A stretch of 64,000 bases of DNA. Origin: Torulaspora globosa. Its lineage: Eukaryota > Ascomycota > Saccharomycetes > Saccharomycetales > Saccharomycetaceae. The stretch is taken from contig NC_050730.1 of NCBI RefSeq assembly GCF_014133895.1, positions 744,001 through 808,000 of the forward strand. The letters are read 5' to 3'. This document shows, one piece after another, positions 47,854 to 57,694 of the stretch. How positions within the stretch are numbered: the stretch's first letter is position 1; each line of letters begins with the position of its first letter. The position numbers and the translations under genes were made by a program. The notes below the pieces were generated by a model. It did no database searches. It was not told where the DNA came from and saw only the letters and a list, made by a program, of their open reading frames with translations.

Positions 47854-50328
47854 ATGTCTATCCAGGAATCTTCTGAGAGGAAAGCTAGCTTTTCCGGTGT
47901 TGATCCCATCGTTCCTGAATCGTTAGATTCTGCTTTGGGCCAATTACATTTAGAGGAGTTGGAGGAAACCCCAGCATCTGAGTCAGGTATAAGGCCCTCC
48001 AATGAAGCGAACGCTCAGTTTTCCTCGGTGCCACCCTCTCATATGTTTCCCCATCCTCAAATGTTTGGCATGGGCTTTATTCCGTATTCCCAGATGATGC
48101 CTGTCCCGCATCATACAGGGTTTTTTCCTTCACCTGATTCAGGAATAGGCATGACGGGCTTGGCAAATAATAGCCCTGGAGGTCCAATTATGTTCAACAA
48201 TTCTAACGACGCATCAGTGTTTAGTCCACCACCCGGTCCTACCTCTGAAGGATTCCGAGTAAGTGCGCTAACGGGAGAAACAACTGCTCCTAAGGCAAAC
48301 GACCCACTCTGGGCTTCCGGTTCTGCGTCGCAGGCTGCAGTAGATACACTGGCTTCTTCGGCGACTAAAGATGCAGCATTCATGAATAATTCTTCGTCAT
48401 CAAAGGTAGCGGCTGTTTCTAGTACTGGATTCAGAAGACAAACTTTTCATGCTATTTCAGCTAATGATCTAGTCGATTCAATGGTAAGCAAGTCCTCAGC
48501 AGCCGATTCGGTCATCAATTCTGATTCAACAGACAAGCCTTCTGCAGCCAACCTTCTGCAACCTGAGCAACTTGATGTACCCGCTGTTAGAGCACAATCT
48601 ATTTCATTAGAGAAGAACAATAACAATTCGATCTTTACCGCCCCAGAGCCTACTGAAGACCAGGAAGGTTCTAAAACTGCGGCGGGCGAAGAGGCAAACT
48701 CGTCAGTTTCCTATGCTGCAGCTTACCCCTATGGTGGTGCTCTGATGCAACCGAATCCTGTGCTCTCGGGGCATCCCCTACCCGGGTCATCTCCCGCTTA
48801 TGGTGTTGCATCTCCGTTCCACGGTGCATACGGATTTGCATCTCCTTTCCAGTTCTCTGGAGTGCATAGCCCAAGCTCGCATTTGCAGCCAAATTCACCT
48901 TTTCCCGTTGCTCAAGTTGGTGAGGGATCAGCTGGAAATCGGCAGGTTCCTTCACCTGCGCATGGTGAACATCCTGGAAATACTGTGTTAGAGGAGCCGT
49001 CATCTGCGGCTCAGGTGCCTTCTTTGCATCAACATCAACAAAATGGCACCCCTCCACCTTGGATTTACGGGAATCATCCTTTTGGGATAGTTCCTCATCC
49101 ATTCTCTCAGGGTCATCACCATATGCTGCATCCTAATGGCGGCCATACTGGTGACCACACTAACCATAGTAACCGCCGCTCCAATAATGGTGGACATAAA
49201 GGAGGTAAATCTGGCCACTATAGCAACGGCAGGAATAAGAATAGAAATGGAGGCCACTATCATCAGAATAACTCAAACCATGGAGGTGATAACGCTAACA
49301 GGCAACGGAAAATGGAGGAAGCGGCGCGCTATGCGGACGCCTCCTTAGAGCAATTCATAGGGAGCATTTATTCCCTTTGTAAAGACCAACATGGTTGCCG
49401 GTTTTTGCAGAAACAGTTGGATGTTCTAGGGTCCGAAGCCGCAGATTCTATTTTCAAGGAAACCAAAGACCATACTGTGGAATTAATGACTGATTCCTTT
49501 GGAAACTACTTAATTCAAAAATTGTTGGAGCGGGTGACTTTGGAGCAGAGGGTTTCCTTGGCTAAGATGGCTGCTCCTCATTTTGTGTATATTGCATCTA
49601 ATCCTCATGGTACCAGAGCTTTACAGAAACTAGTTGAATGCATCCAGACAAAACAAGAAGCACAAATTGTTATCGATTCATTGAAGGGTTCCGTAGTTGA
49701 ACTGAGTAAAGATTTGAATGGTAATCACATCGTTCAGAAATGTTTGCAGAAGCTCAAGCCAAGCGACGTGCAGTTTATCTTTGATGCGGCCTGCAGTCAC
49801 TGCACTGAAATTGCCACCCACAGACATGGCTGTTGCGTACTACAACGCTGCTTAGACCATGGCGATGAAGAGCAGCGAACGAAACTTTGCGGCAAGCTAC
49901 TAACTAATATCGATCATCTGACTTTAGATCCTTTTGGTAACTATGTTGTTCAGTACATCATTTCAAAGGAAACTGAACAAGGGGATTACAAATTTACCTA
50001 CCAAATTGTACATGCCTTAAAACCTAAAGTGACGGAACTTTCTTTGCATAAGTTTGGTTCAAACGTCATTGAGAAGATATTAAGAACACCGGAGGTGTCT
50101 GATATTCTAGTAGTAGAATTACTGGGTGCAAGAGGCGAGACCGATATTCAAGCACTCTTAAATGATGGCTATGGTAACTATGTTCTGCAAACAATGCTTG
50201 ATGTCACACATCAATATAACCAGTACCTGCATAGAAGTTTAGTTGATATCGTCCGGCCGCTACTTGTTGGACCTATAAGAAACACGCCGCACGGGAGAAG
50301 AATTATGGGAATACTCCGAATTGACTGA
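47854..50328 (+). CDS. PUF4: PUF4, Pumilio-family RNA-binding protein
   Basis: 824 residues (888 in S. cerevisiae). The first ~490 residues are low-complexity (Ser, Pro, Asn, His, Gly; His/Asn-rich at 420-485), as usual for Puf4. The C-terminal third (~495-820) is a complete eight-repeat Pumilio homology domain. The recognition helices read in order DQHGCRFLQK, DSFGNYLIQK, NPHGTRALQK, DLNGNHIVQK, HRHGCCVLQR, DPFGNYVVQY, HKFGSNVIEK and DGYGNYVLQT, matching S. cerevisiae Puf4. Puf4 binds 3' UTR UGUAHAHUA elements, many in ribosome-biogenesis mRNAs, and recruits Ccr4-Not for decay. It is convergent with PDR1. Puf4-type motifs flank its own coding region on both sides. Confidence 0.95.
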   Translation: MSIQESSERKASFSGVDPIVPESLDSALGQLHLEELEETPASESGIRPSNEANAQFSSVPPSHMFPHPQMFGMGFIPYSQMMPVPHHTGFFPSPDSGIGMTGLANNSPGGPIMFNNSNDASVFSPPPGPTSEGFRVSALTGETTAPKANDPLWASGSASQAAVDTLASSATKDAAFMNNSSSSKVAAVSSTGFRRQTFHAISANDLVDSMVSKSSAADSVINSDSTDKPSAANLLQPEQLDVPAVRAQSISLEKNNNNSIFTAPEPTEDQEGSKTAAGEEANSSVSYAAAYPYGGALMQPNPVLSGHPLPGSSPAYGVASPFHGAYGFASPFQFSGVHSPSSHLQPNSPFPVAQVGEGSAGNRQVPSPAHGEHPGNTVLEEPSSAAQVPSLHQHQQNGTPPPWIYGNHPFGIVPHPFSQGHHHMLHPNGGHTGDHTNHSNRRSNNGGHKGGKSGHYSNGRNKNRNGGHYHQNNSNHGGDNANRQRKMEEAARYADASLEQFIGSIYSLCKDQHGCRFLQKQLDVLGSEAADSIFKETKDHTVELMTDSFGNYLIQKLLERVTLEQRVSLAKMAAPHFVYIASNPHGTRALQKLVECIQTKQEAQIVIDSLKGSVVELSKDLNGNHIVQKCLQKLKPSDVQFIFDAACSHCTEIATHRHGCCVLQRCLDHGDEEQRTKLCGKLLTNIDHLTLDPFGNYVVQYIISKETEQGDYKFTYQIVHALKPKVTELSLHKFGSNVIEKILRTPEVSDILVVELLGARGETDIQALLNDGYGNYVLQTMLDVTHQYNQYLHRSLVDIVRPLLVGPIRNTPHGRRIMGILRID

Positions 50329-50379
50329 GGTGACCGCCAGAACTCAAAGAAAATGAAAAGCTCGTATTCCGGAGGCTGC

Positions 50380-50388
50380 TGTATAATA
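50380..50388 (+). promoter_or_regulatory. Putative Puf4 site in the PUF4 3' UTR
   Basis: TGTATAATA begins 52 bases after the PUF4 stop and fits UGUAHAHUA exactly. It lies in the convergent gap with PDR1 (50329-50489). Confidence 0.55.
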
Positions 50389-50489
50389 AATGCTCAATAT
50401 CTTTACGACTCTTTCTTCTACACATAGGGTCAACATACACTCACTACTAAGGTGGGTACTATATATATTAACACGACGATTCGAGTATT

Positions 50490-53400
50490 TTATTTGTCCG
50501 TTGAGCCAGAATAGTCATCACTCGGCAGAAGAATTGTTTGCGGTGCCTCTTCTGTGTACAAGTCACTCCACAATACCTTGTATAGATCGTTCAAATCACC
50601 GTTGCTTATAAACTCATCCAAAGTTCCAAGATTGTAGCCGGTATATGGCAGCCCCAAATTTTTAGGACTGGCATGCTGCAGCCGTTCCTGATTGGGACTG
50701 TTTGTCGGCTTGAACTGCTGGGAGTCGATGTGCGGCGTCTTTTCGCTAAATTGAACCGATCCCTGCTCGACATCTGTCAAGGATCGGATTGAAGGCAATG
50801 TTGGATAAGGAGATTCTTTAGAGGAAATTTCCCTAGGCGACGACATATCTCCTGGGGAGCCAAAACGGCCTATTGATGCTATTTCATGATTTCGTATTGG
50901 CATGAGTTGGAAGGCTGTTTTTGGATAGGCATTAGGCGATTTTGTGTATTTCCCATCCCTTTCGAGCATGCTATGCACCTTGAGGTGAAAACCTGATGCT
51001 TGAACAGGCTTCATCAGGGGCTCGTATATTGCGGATTTCGGGTTTAATATGAGGGGCGGGAGATCAGCAACATTGGGCGCCATTTGTTCCACCTCTTGGA
51101 ATAGATTATCTCTCGTAATGTTATTCAGACGCATATAACTCAACATCATACCATGAATATTAATGGCTAGGAAAGTCAGAAATCGAATGTAGGAGCCATA
51201 AGCGTTACTAGAAGCGACGAATTCATTATCTTTATTCTCATGAAATATCGTGATGTCCTGCAGCCTCTTGAAGATATTTAGAAGTGACACTAAATCCTCA
51301 GAAGTTCTAGCAAGGGAGACGTCGCAAAATGCACGCGAGATAAGTGGCATGCATACCACACCATAGCTATCGAAAGTTCGACTGACGGTGTAGTCATCAT
51401 CAAGGGATAAAACCAATCGAGTCATCTCTCGCCACGATTGTCGTAGAAAGCTTGCGCATTTTGTGTATTGATCAATTCTAGAGACGCTGGTCGTATCGGT
51501 CAGAAGTCTGGCGATCAAATTATATGCTGACGTTGAAACAGTGAAAAAGAAGCAACCATGAAATAAAGCGTACCTGGCGGCCAGAGATCTCTCATCTTTA
51601 GCGAGAAACATGTTCATCGATCCATCTGCTGAAGACGATGCGACTTCAAAAAGTTTTTTGGTTTGTTCCTTTATAGCATCGAACTGCGCTTTCAAGAGAT
51701 GAAGTTTTTGAAAGACCTCTTTCACGAGTCGCTCTTTGAGAATCGGAGGTTTAGCTGTATTTTTAATCGACGTATATCGCTCTGAGTAGAGAACAGTGGC
51801 ATAAAAATGGGAGACTACCTGTGAGATCGCACACTCTCCATAAAATTTCAGATCTTGAATGGACATATTATCAAAAGCCCATCCTCGTGATGTGGTCAGG
51901 ACTTTCGACAGAAAATCCTTGTTATCCGAGAATCCTAAACTTCTGAACTCGGAAGTTAAAAGACAGTTCATTTTGGCGTCATCGATCGAGGATTGTTTAC
52001 CTTTCTTGAAGCAATAAAGTTTCTCTGTAGTGTAGAGCCTCCACCAACATTTCCTTCTACGTTCTGCCGTTTCTTCATCCAATCCAACGTAGTGCTCCCA
52101 ACGTGAAAGACCAATATCATAAGCATAGCGCATTGCCACCCCGAGCACCTTTTCGAAACTATAAAATTCGTCTAACCATTTTTGGATTTCAAGCAAGGTC
52201 AGTAAAGCTTCGAAATAGTTTAAATTAGCGACAAATTCATTGACGTGATACATGGTTGAGTTGTAGTAGTTGTAGCAAAGGGCTAATAGGAGTTCCTCTT
52301 CCTCGCAAAAGTGAATAAAATCCTCCCTGTCGGAAGATGAGCAATGGGCTGTAGGCGAGTCCTTTTTCTGCCGTTTGGTGATTTTCATCATTAGTGATTC
52401 AAAGCCCTTCTTGTGATGACCGTACATTTTTAGAACTAGGTTGAACATGGCAAAATCATCATACATCACTTGTCGCAGTTCTTCATTCGATATATCCGTC
52501 AGCCTTTTCACAAATGGCTGAGGCAAGCGATCGATAACAATTGATATCAGATCTCTACAGTTACTACTACTGGGGCTTACCCCATTAGTAGCGGGCACCG
52601 GTATGCAATCCATCAGATTTCTTCTCTGAATATAACTCTCGAGTGGGTTTGCTATAGAGACGCAGCTTCGATTCATCTGATCCACGCAGATATCGAAAAA
52701 TCTCAAGAGCAGATAAAGCGATTCCTTCAATTGGATGATTTCCTCCTTTGATTCAGAGCCAGACGTGCATTGCTGGAAGAAAAAACCTATACCTCTGAGC
52801 GAGAGCCCCTGCAACGGAGAGTAAAGACCAAATAATTCGTCCACCAAAGGTTGATTGCGGAAGAAGGGGTTTTCTGAGCTGCTTTTCTTGCTTGCATCTG
52901 TCCAAACAGAGTAGGTGGATAAAAAGACCTGATCATAATACTTATTCTTCATCAGATGAGTCTCTACAGATTTCGACTGTTCGAACGCGTCCTTAAATGT
53001 TTCATAATATTTATCACAACTGAATTTCGGTTCCCAATTTTCTATCAGCGATTCGGCTCGTTCGCTTAGTTCAGCGACGGCCCTCTTAACATGCGGGTTG
53101 GAGCTTCGCATGGAAACAAGCTTTTTTAAAACGCATTGCAGCTCACTAATACTTTCTTGAAAATCCATATCATCCTCATATAGACCATTGAAACCTTCTA
53201 CTGGATGATAAGTCTTCAACGAAGCCAAATCTGTTTTGGTGGAATCCATATGATCGGAGCCATTCACGGCGTTGTTACCGTTCGTATCTCGATGTTCTTC
53301 CTTTGTGGGCAGGCCTGTACCGTTGATATCGCTTCCCATGCACTCGGTGTTATCAAACACACAATCTAACACAGGATCGAATGCCGCATCTGATGGGTTC

Positions 53401-53729
53401 TTTGACCGAAGCTTTTGGTCACCAGGTTTGCTAGCATCGGTAGACCCGGTTTTCTCACTTTCACTGACATTGGCCTCTGTACTATTCTCGGAGCTGACCG
53501 ATAAACCTAATTTTTCAGCACTCGATGGCTTCGTCTGGCCTATATTCACTGTCGGTACTGCGCCACTTTTATAGACGCATTCACACTGATAAGTCACACA
53601 GTTACTGCAAGGATGTTTCCCGGTACATTTGATCTTTCTGCGGCGGCAATTCTCACAAGCCTTAGTAACTTTGCTTCGTTTTCGTATCGTACCAGGTTGG
53701 CTTTCCACCGTCCTCTTGCCCACGTACAT
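50490..53729 (-). CDS. PDR1: PDR1/PDR3 Zn2Cys6 regulator of multidrug resistance
   Basis: 1079 residues from the first in-frame ATG (1068 in S. cerevisiae Pdr1). A basic N-terminus leads to a zinc cluster with Cys 25, 28, 35, 41, 44 and 51 (KACENCRRRKIKC). A long regulatory middle domain contains the xenobiotic-binding region of this family. The acidic C-terminal activation domain is LDEFISNGDLNDLYKVLWSDLY, of the KIX-binding type. Pdr1/Pdr3 bind TCCGCGGA elements and switch on ABC transporters. As a pre-duplication single copy it should stand for both paralogs: neighbours ERG4 and PUF4 are those of PDR1, while the LDB7 candidate and SLA1 nearby are those of PDR3. I saw no exact Pdr1/Pdr3 element in its own upstream region. 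Confidence 0.93.
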   Translation of the reverse strand: MYVGKRTVESQPGTIRKRSKVTKACENCRRRKIKCTGKHPCSNCVTYQCECVYKSGAVPTVNIGQTKPSSAEKLGLSVSSENSTEANVSESEKTGSTDASKPGDQKLRSKNPSDAAFDPVLDCVFDNTECMGSDINGTGLPTKEEHRDTNGNNAVNGSDHMDSTKTDLASLKTYHPVEGFNGLYEDDMDFQESISELQCVLKKLVSMRSSNPHVKRAVAELSERAESLIENWEPKFSCDKYYETFKDAFEQSKSVETHLMKNKYYDQVFLSTYSVWTDASKKSSSENPFFRNQPLVDELFGLYSPLQGLSLRGIGFFFQQCTSGSESKEEIIQLKESLYLLLRFFDICVDQMNRSCVSIANPLESYIQRRNLMDCIPVPATNGVSPSSSNCRDLISIVIDRLPQPFVKRLTDISNEELRQVMYDDFAMFNLVLKMYGHHKKGFESLMMKITKRQKKDSPTAHCSSSDREDFIHFCEEEELLLALCYNYYNSTMYHVNEFVANLNYFEALLTLLEIQKWLDEFYSFEKVLGVAMRYAYDIGLSRWEHYVGLDEETAERRRKCWWRLYTTEKLYCFKKGKQSSIDDAKMNCLLTSEFRSLGFSDNKDFLSKVLTTSRGWAFDNMSIQDLKFYGECAISQVVSHFYATVLYSERYTSIKNTAKPPILKERLVKEVFQKLHLLKAQFDAIKEQTKKLFEVASSSADGSMNMFLAKDERSLAARYALFHGCFFFTVSTSAYNLIARLLTDTTSVSRIDQYTKCASFLRQSWREMTRLVLSLDDDYTVSRTFDSYGVVCMPLISRAFCDVSLARTSEDLVSLLNIFKRLQDITIFHENKDNEFVASSNAYGSYIRFLTFLAINIHGMMLSYMRLNNITRDNLFQEVEQMAPNVADLPPLILNPKSAIYEPLMKPVQASGFHLKVHSMLERDGKYTKSPNAYPKTAFQLMPIRNHEIASIGRFGSPGDMSSPREISSKESPYPTLPSIRSLTDVEQGSVQFSEKTPHIDSQQFKPTNSPNQERLQHASPKNLGLPYTGYNLGTLDEFISNGDLNDLYKVLWSDLYTEEAPQTILLPSDDYSGSTDK

Positions 53730-54096
53730 CACCAACTCCCACGACTAGCTTCCAACTCTAAGACTCTTACTCTATCCAATTAGCAATCAGCTAATTTCAG
53801 CCGTCAACCACTATGCTCTACCACTGTTATCCCTTAGTAATCTCTTCTCTCAGCCACCCAGATCATTGTTCATTATGACTGATATTTCCGGTATTACCCA
53901 GCTTTCTCTAGAGGTTAGCCTCGATCTCTCGGAGAATCCGTGCAAATGGCCCTTTCGCACAAGCCAGCGCAAGCGTCATCAAAGCTGACTGGCGCGATTG
54001 GCCTGGTTCACACTCGGATGCTTCATCCAAGCCGAAAGTAGGCCTTCTGTCGACTTCCATACCGCATCCGGGAATACTCTAGCGATTGGATGAAAA

Positions 54097-54164
54097 ATTG
54101 CAACCTTCACATGATTGCAACCTTCACATGATTGCAACCTTCACATGATTGCAGCCTTCAAATG
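54097..54164. repeat. 17-bp tandem repeat, four copies
   Basis: Three exact copies of ATTGCAACCTTCACATG at 54097-54113, 54114-54130 and 54131-54147. A fourth with two changes follows at 54148-54164, then a partial fifth (ATTGCAGCAG). Confidence 0.97.
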
Positions 54165-54469
54165 ATTGCAGCAGATTCAATCGATCAGCGTGTGGAACAG
54201 CGTTGTTCCATGCATACGCCTTCTCCCTACATTTGCTCCGAAGCAAGAAGGGAATTTTGAAGGTTGAGCAAGTATGGATAACGCAGAGTTGGAGTCTGAG
54301 AATGCCCGTTGCTGACGGCGACGACTCGTTTGAATCATGCGGTGTTTTGTGCTGTGGCTTTAATTCATCACAATGTCTTGTAGATCATAGTGGGGACCCC
54401 GCGATTCAATAGTTTTTCCGGAGGCAGTTCGGCTCTTAGCACTTTTTCCGAACACTCGAGTTTTTCCGC

Positions 54470-54500
54470 TCGTTTAAAATCGGAGAGGGGCTCTAAACGA
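54470..54500. promoter_or_regulatory. Pair of Upc2/Ecm22-type sterol elements upstream of ERG4
   Basis: TCGTTTAA on the plus strand (54470-54477) faces TCGTTTAG on the minus strand (54493-54500). The latter fits the AR1/sterol element TCGTTYAG exactly. They lie 125-155 bp before the ERG4 ATG, an ergosterol gene expected to respond to Upc2. Confidence 0.5.
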
Positions 54501-54623
54501 ACACAAACTTACTGGCATTTTTCATTTCTTCTGACACTGCTCGCTAGTTATTGACTTTCAGAGTTGGGATCACTGTGTTTATGAGAGATAGTTGGTCTCT
54601 AACTCTCCGCCGTAATATATCAG

Positions 54624-56021
54624 ATGTCTGGTGCTAGCGAGCAAAGAGTCGGTGAGAAACGCAGAAACTTTCTGCCTCAAGGAAAGTATCTTAAACCAGA
54701 GGAGATTGAATATGAGTTTGGCGGTACAGCCGGTGTGCTAGGAATGTTGATCGGATTCCCATTGCTGATGTGGTACATGTGGATTTGCGCTGAGTTTTAC
54801 GATGGGAAGATCGCTTTGCCACGCGCGGGCGAAAGCTGGGGACAATTTTTTGGCCATCTCTACCAATTGTTCTATGACCATGCGTTGCCCACAAGATATG
54901 CGTGGACTATCTTTCTCACCTTCTGGGCTTTCCAGGTTTTGTTCTACTACACGCTGCCAGGCGTCTGGACCAAAGGACAGCCCTTGACTCACCTGAAGAA
55001 TAAGCAATTGCCATACTATTGTAACGCTATGTGGACCTTGTACGTGTCGACGGCTTTAGTGGTCACTTTGCACATCACTGGGATCTTCAAGCTCTACACT
55101 ATCATCGATATCTTTGGTCAGATCATGACATGTGGGATCTTCTCCGGTTTCATCTTCTCGATTGTTCTGTACTTGTGGACTTTATTTGTCACCGGTGACT
55201 ACCACAGAATGACCCGCAACCATTTGTACGATTTCTTCATGGGTGCGCCTTTGAATCCGCGCTGGGGGATCCTGGATTTGAAAATGTTCTTCGAAGTCAG
55301 ATTGCCCTGGTTTACGCTGTTCTTCATTACGTTGGGCGCCTGCTTCAAGCAGTATGAGAAGTACGGCTACGTTACTCCACAACTGGGTGTTGTCATGCTA
55401 GCTCATTGGCTGTATGCCAACGCATGTGCCAAAGGCGAGGAGCTCATCGTTCCCACCTGGGACATGGCGTACGAGAAATTCGGCTTCATGTTGATCTTCT
55501 GGAATATCGCCGGTGTGCCATACACCTACTGCCACTGTACGCTGTACCTCTACTACCACGACCCCTCCGAGTACAATTGGTCAAAGGCCTACAACATTTC
55601 ACTATACGTCATTCTATTGGTCGCTTACTACTTCTTTGACACCGCCAATGCGCAAAAGAACTCCTTCAGGAAACAGATGGCCGGCGACAAGCGTATCAGG
55701 AAGACTTTCCCCTTTTTGCCGGGCCAAATCCTGAAGAATCCCAAGTACATGGTCACCAAGAGTGGCTCTTACCTTTTGATCGACGGTTGGTATACATTGG
55801 CCAGAAAGATCCACTACACTGCTGACTGGACCCAGTCGCTCGTCTGGGCCTTGTCGTGCGGATTCAACTCGCTCTTCCCATGGTTTTTCCCCATCTTCTT
55901 CTTTGTCGTTCTTGTCCATAGAGCTGCAAGAGACCAAGAAAAGTGCAAGAAGAAGTACGGGGCTGACTGGGATGAGTACTGCAAGCATTGCCCTTACACC
56001 TTCATCCCATATATATACTGA
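54624..56021 (+). CDS. ERG4: ERG4, sterol C-24(28) reductase
   Basis: 465 residues (473 in S. cerevisiae) with about eight hydrophobic helices and no signal peptide. Family signatures are the loop [20 protein letters not shown] (~192-211), the NADPH-side region [13 protein letters not shown] (~311-323) and the ERG4/ERG24 C-terminal signature [18 protein letters not shown] ending YTFIPYIY. It reduces ergosta-5,7,22,24(28)-tetraenol, the last step of [19 protein letters not shown], in the ER. It is divergent from PDR1, as in S. cerevisiae YGL012W-YGL013C. With ERG26 it is the second sterol gene of the window, 32 kb away. Confidence 0.97.
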   Translation: MSGASEQRVGEKRRNFLPQGKYLKPEEIEYEFGGTAGVLGMLIGFPLLMWYMWICAEFYDGKIALPRAGESWGQFFGHLYQLFYDHALPTRYAWTIFLTFWAFQVLFYYTLPGVWTKGQPLTHLKNKQLPYYCNAMWTLYVSTALVVTLHITGIFKLYTIIDIFGQIMTCGIFSGFIFSIVLYLWTLFVTGDYHRMTRNHLYDFFMGAPLNPRWGILDLKMFFEVRLPWFTLFFITLGACFKQYEKYGYVTPQLGVVMLAHWLYANACAKGEELIVPTWDMAYEKFGFMLIFWNIAGVPYTYCHCTLYLYYHDPSEYNWSKAYNISLYVILLVAYYFFDTANAQKNSFRKQMAGDKRIRKTFPFLPGQILKNPKYMVTKSGSYLLIDGWYTLARKIHYTADWTQSLVWALSCGFNSLFPWFFPIFFFVVLVHRAARDQEKCKKKYGADWDEYCKHCPYTFIPYIY

Positions 56022-56202
56022 ATGGTCGATAGAAACGAAAGGATTCGTTCATAAGCTCGACTAGTCTGAGGCTATCAGTTTATATAGCTGCCTCACGTGA
56101 CCTTCTTACGCTCTTAGAGCTCGTAAGGTGTTGAAGATATTGCACTTATCGAAGACAACTACTTCCATCTACAGGCAGGGCTGGCCGATATCGTTCTTGA
56201 TC

Positions 56203-56802
56203 ATGAATGTAACGAGGAAGAAGGGCTATTACGATGTGATAGCAGGTCTCTCTGCGTTCGAATGTTCTCAGGAAGTTACTTTCAGCCGAGAAGATTTGCA
56301 AGAGCTGGTAAAAGAGGAAGAAGAGCTGGCGAAGCAGAACGGTAAGCCAGAGGAGGACGTTAGGAGGAAAAGAACCACAGTTCACGGGTATCTCGGTGGT
56401 AAAGTTGATTTGAATGAGGCGTCCAACGCGAGTTATGATCTGAGCCATACTCTGCTTGGCGGATACGTGCCCAAGAGACAGTTGGAATCGTTATCGAGCA
56501 TAGATTTCGCACATTATTTCCATAAATCACTAGAGTGTGAAGATGCGTTACAAATATACGAAGTTTTTGTTGGAAACGGGTATGGTCAGATCCCTCCCCA
56601 GCTTAACAGTCGAATAGTCACTACACGAGAGAACACTAGCCCGGGGACTCCAGCGAGCGGCTCGGACAACAACGACAAGGAAACGATCCCGCCCAAGATG
56701 GTACGGAAGGTGATTGTTTGCAGAAGATGCAAATCCCGGTTTGTCGGGCCCAGGAGGAAGCAAGAGCTTGAAAAACATGAGTGTAGGCTCACGAGAGGCT
56801 AG
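56203..56802 (+). CDS. LDB7: Probable LDB7/RSC14 (RSC complex subunit), by synteny
   Basis: 199 residues from the first in-frame ATG. I do not recognise a named domain. Visible: a conserved-looking N-terminus (KKGYYDVIAGLSAFECS), an acidic/lysine coil (~30-55), a central block with SYDLSHTLLGGYVPKRQL, and a C-terminal putative zinc site CRRCKSRF...HEC (C-x2-C-x14-H-x-C). Position and strand argue for LDB7. In S. cerevisiae the order PDR3, LDB7, SLA1 (YBL005W, YBL006C, YBL007C) has the same relative orientations as PDR1, this gene and SLA1 here, and Ldb7 is of similar size (~180 aa). Ldb7/Rsc14 is a small RSC subunit. The assignment is an inference. Confidence 0.65.
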   Translation: MNVTRKKGYYDVIAGLSAFECSQEVTFSREDLQELVKEEEELAKQNGKPEEDVRRKRTTVHGYLGGKVDLNEASNASYDLSHTLLGGYVPKRQLESLSSIDFAHYFHKSLECEDALQIYEVFVGNGYGQIPPQLNSRIVTTRENTSPGTPASGSDNNDKETIPPKMVRKVIVCRRCKSRFVGPRRKQELEKHECRLTRG

Positions 56803-56857
56803 ATAGATGTAAATTTGCGTTTTATATGTGTAATTACTGTAGGGATAACGGCTCGAA

Positions 56858-57622
56858 TCAGTCCTGTTCCGCGATGGCAACCAGTCTTTCCTCGATTTCG
56901 TCCTCACTTAGGACAAAAAACTTACCCTTGACGGCGACGCCGACCTCCAGATCTCTCTTAGTGAAATCGGTCCCCAGCGAGTCGATCAAATGACTTATCC
57001 CAAACTCGACCACTTTTTCCCACGAATCCTCGTCCACCTTGTCCGGCGCGTTGTTCTTCTTGAAGAAATTCTCCAACCTAGTCGTTATCTCCTGCTGTTT
57101 GGGCCCCGTAGCCGTGGCCTTGTACCCAACAAAGTATCCGGCGGGATCCGTCTTGTAGATGGAGGGCCCTAGCTCCTCGTCGACAGCCACAAACGTCAGG
57201 ATCACGCCCAGCGGTCTCATGTACGCCCTTTGCGTGTAGATCTGCGACAGGTTCGCCATTCTCTTGGCCAAAACATCACACGGCATATCGTACCCGTACT
57301 TGTAACGGAACTCTGCAGCTTCCGCCTTGGCCCTCAACGCCGCGTTCCTGGCGTCCGGGATACCGCCGTTGGCCACCATGCCGATACTCTTTGAGATCGG
57401 AAAGATATACGAAACCGTCCACGCATCTAGCAGCTTATCGGGCACCTTCTTCTGGTTTATTATCACCGTGCTCGTATTGCCTCTCACAGCCAGTGAGTTT
57501 ATGTTGGTCTGGTTCGTAGCCTTGAAAGCGTACTCGACCTGGTACAAACGCCCCTCAGGCGAGAAAATCGTAATGTGCCTATCATAACCGGCAGCAGAAG
57601 CAGCTGCAGCCCCACCAGACAT
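56858..57622 (-). CDS. SCL1: SCL1, alpha-1 subunit of the 20S proteasome
   Basis: 254 residues (252 in S. cerevisiae). The N-terminal alpha-type signature is [23 protein letters not shown] (~13-35). The body is a typical Ntn-fold alpha subunit without the catalytic N-terminal threonine, with Met/Pro-Leu-Gly ([30 protein letters not shown]) in the core. It forms part of the outer alpha ring that gates the core particle. A GGTGGCGAA site 64 bp upstream resembles the Rpn4 element. The neighbour upstream is MPO1, as in S. cerevisiae YGL010W-YGL011C. Base composition is more GC-rich than in most genes of the window. Confidence 0.97.
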   Translation of the reverse strand: MSGGAAAASAAGYDRHITIFSPEGRLYQVEYAFKATNQTNINSLAVRGNTSTVIINQKKVPDKLLDAWTVSYIFPISKSIGMVANGGIPDARNAALRAKAEAAEFRYKYGYDMPCDVLAKRMANLSQIYTQRAYMRPLGVILTFVAVDEELGPSIYKTDPAGYFVGYKATATGPKQQEITTRLENFFKKNNAPDKVDEDSWEKVVEFGISHLIDSLGTDFTKRDLEVGVAVKGKFFVLSEDEIEERLVAIAEQD

Positions 57623-57685
57623 CTCAATTCACCTTAGCCAGCCTATCAACACCTCTCTCCGAACCAACTTCCAGTAGTTCCTGAT

Positions 57686-57694
57686 GGTGGCGAA
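57686..57694 (+). promoter_or_regulatory. PACE-like Rpn4 site upstream of SCL1
   Basis: GGTGGCGAA differs by one base from the Rpn4 element GGTGGCAAA and sits 64 bp upstream of the SCL1 start. The remainder of the 468-bp SCL1/MPO1 divergent region (57623-58090) shows nothing else recognisable. Confidence 0.55.

Larger units (their letters stand above)
53730..54623. promoter_or_regulatory. PDR1/ERG4 divergent promoter region
   Basis: 894 bp containing a 17-bp minisatellite (54097-54164) and, close to ERG4, two Upc2-type sterol elements. No exact TCCGCGGA site is seen. Confidence 0.6.
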
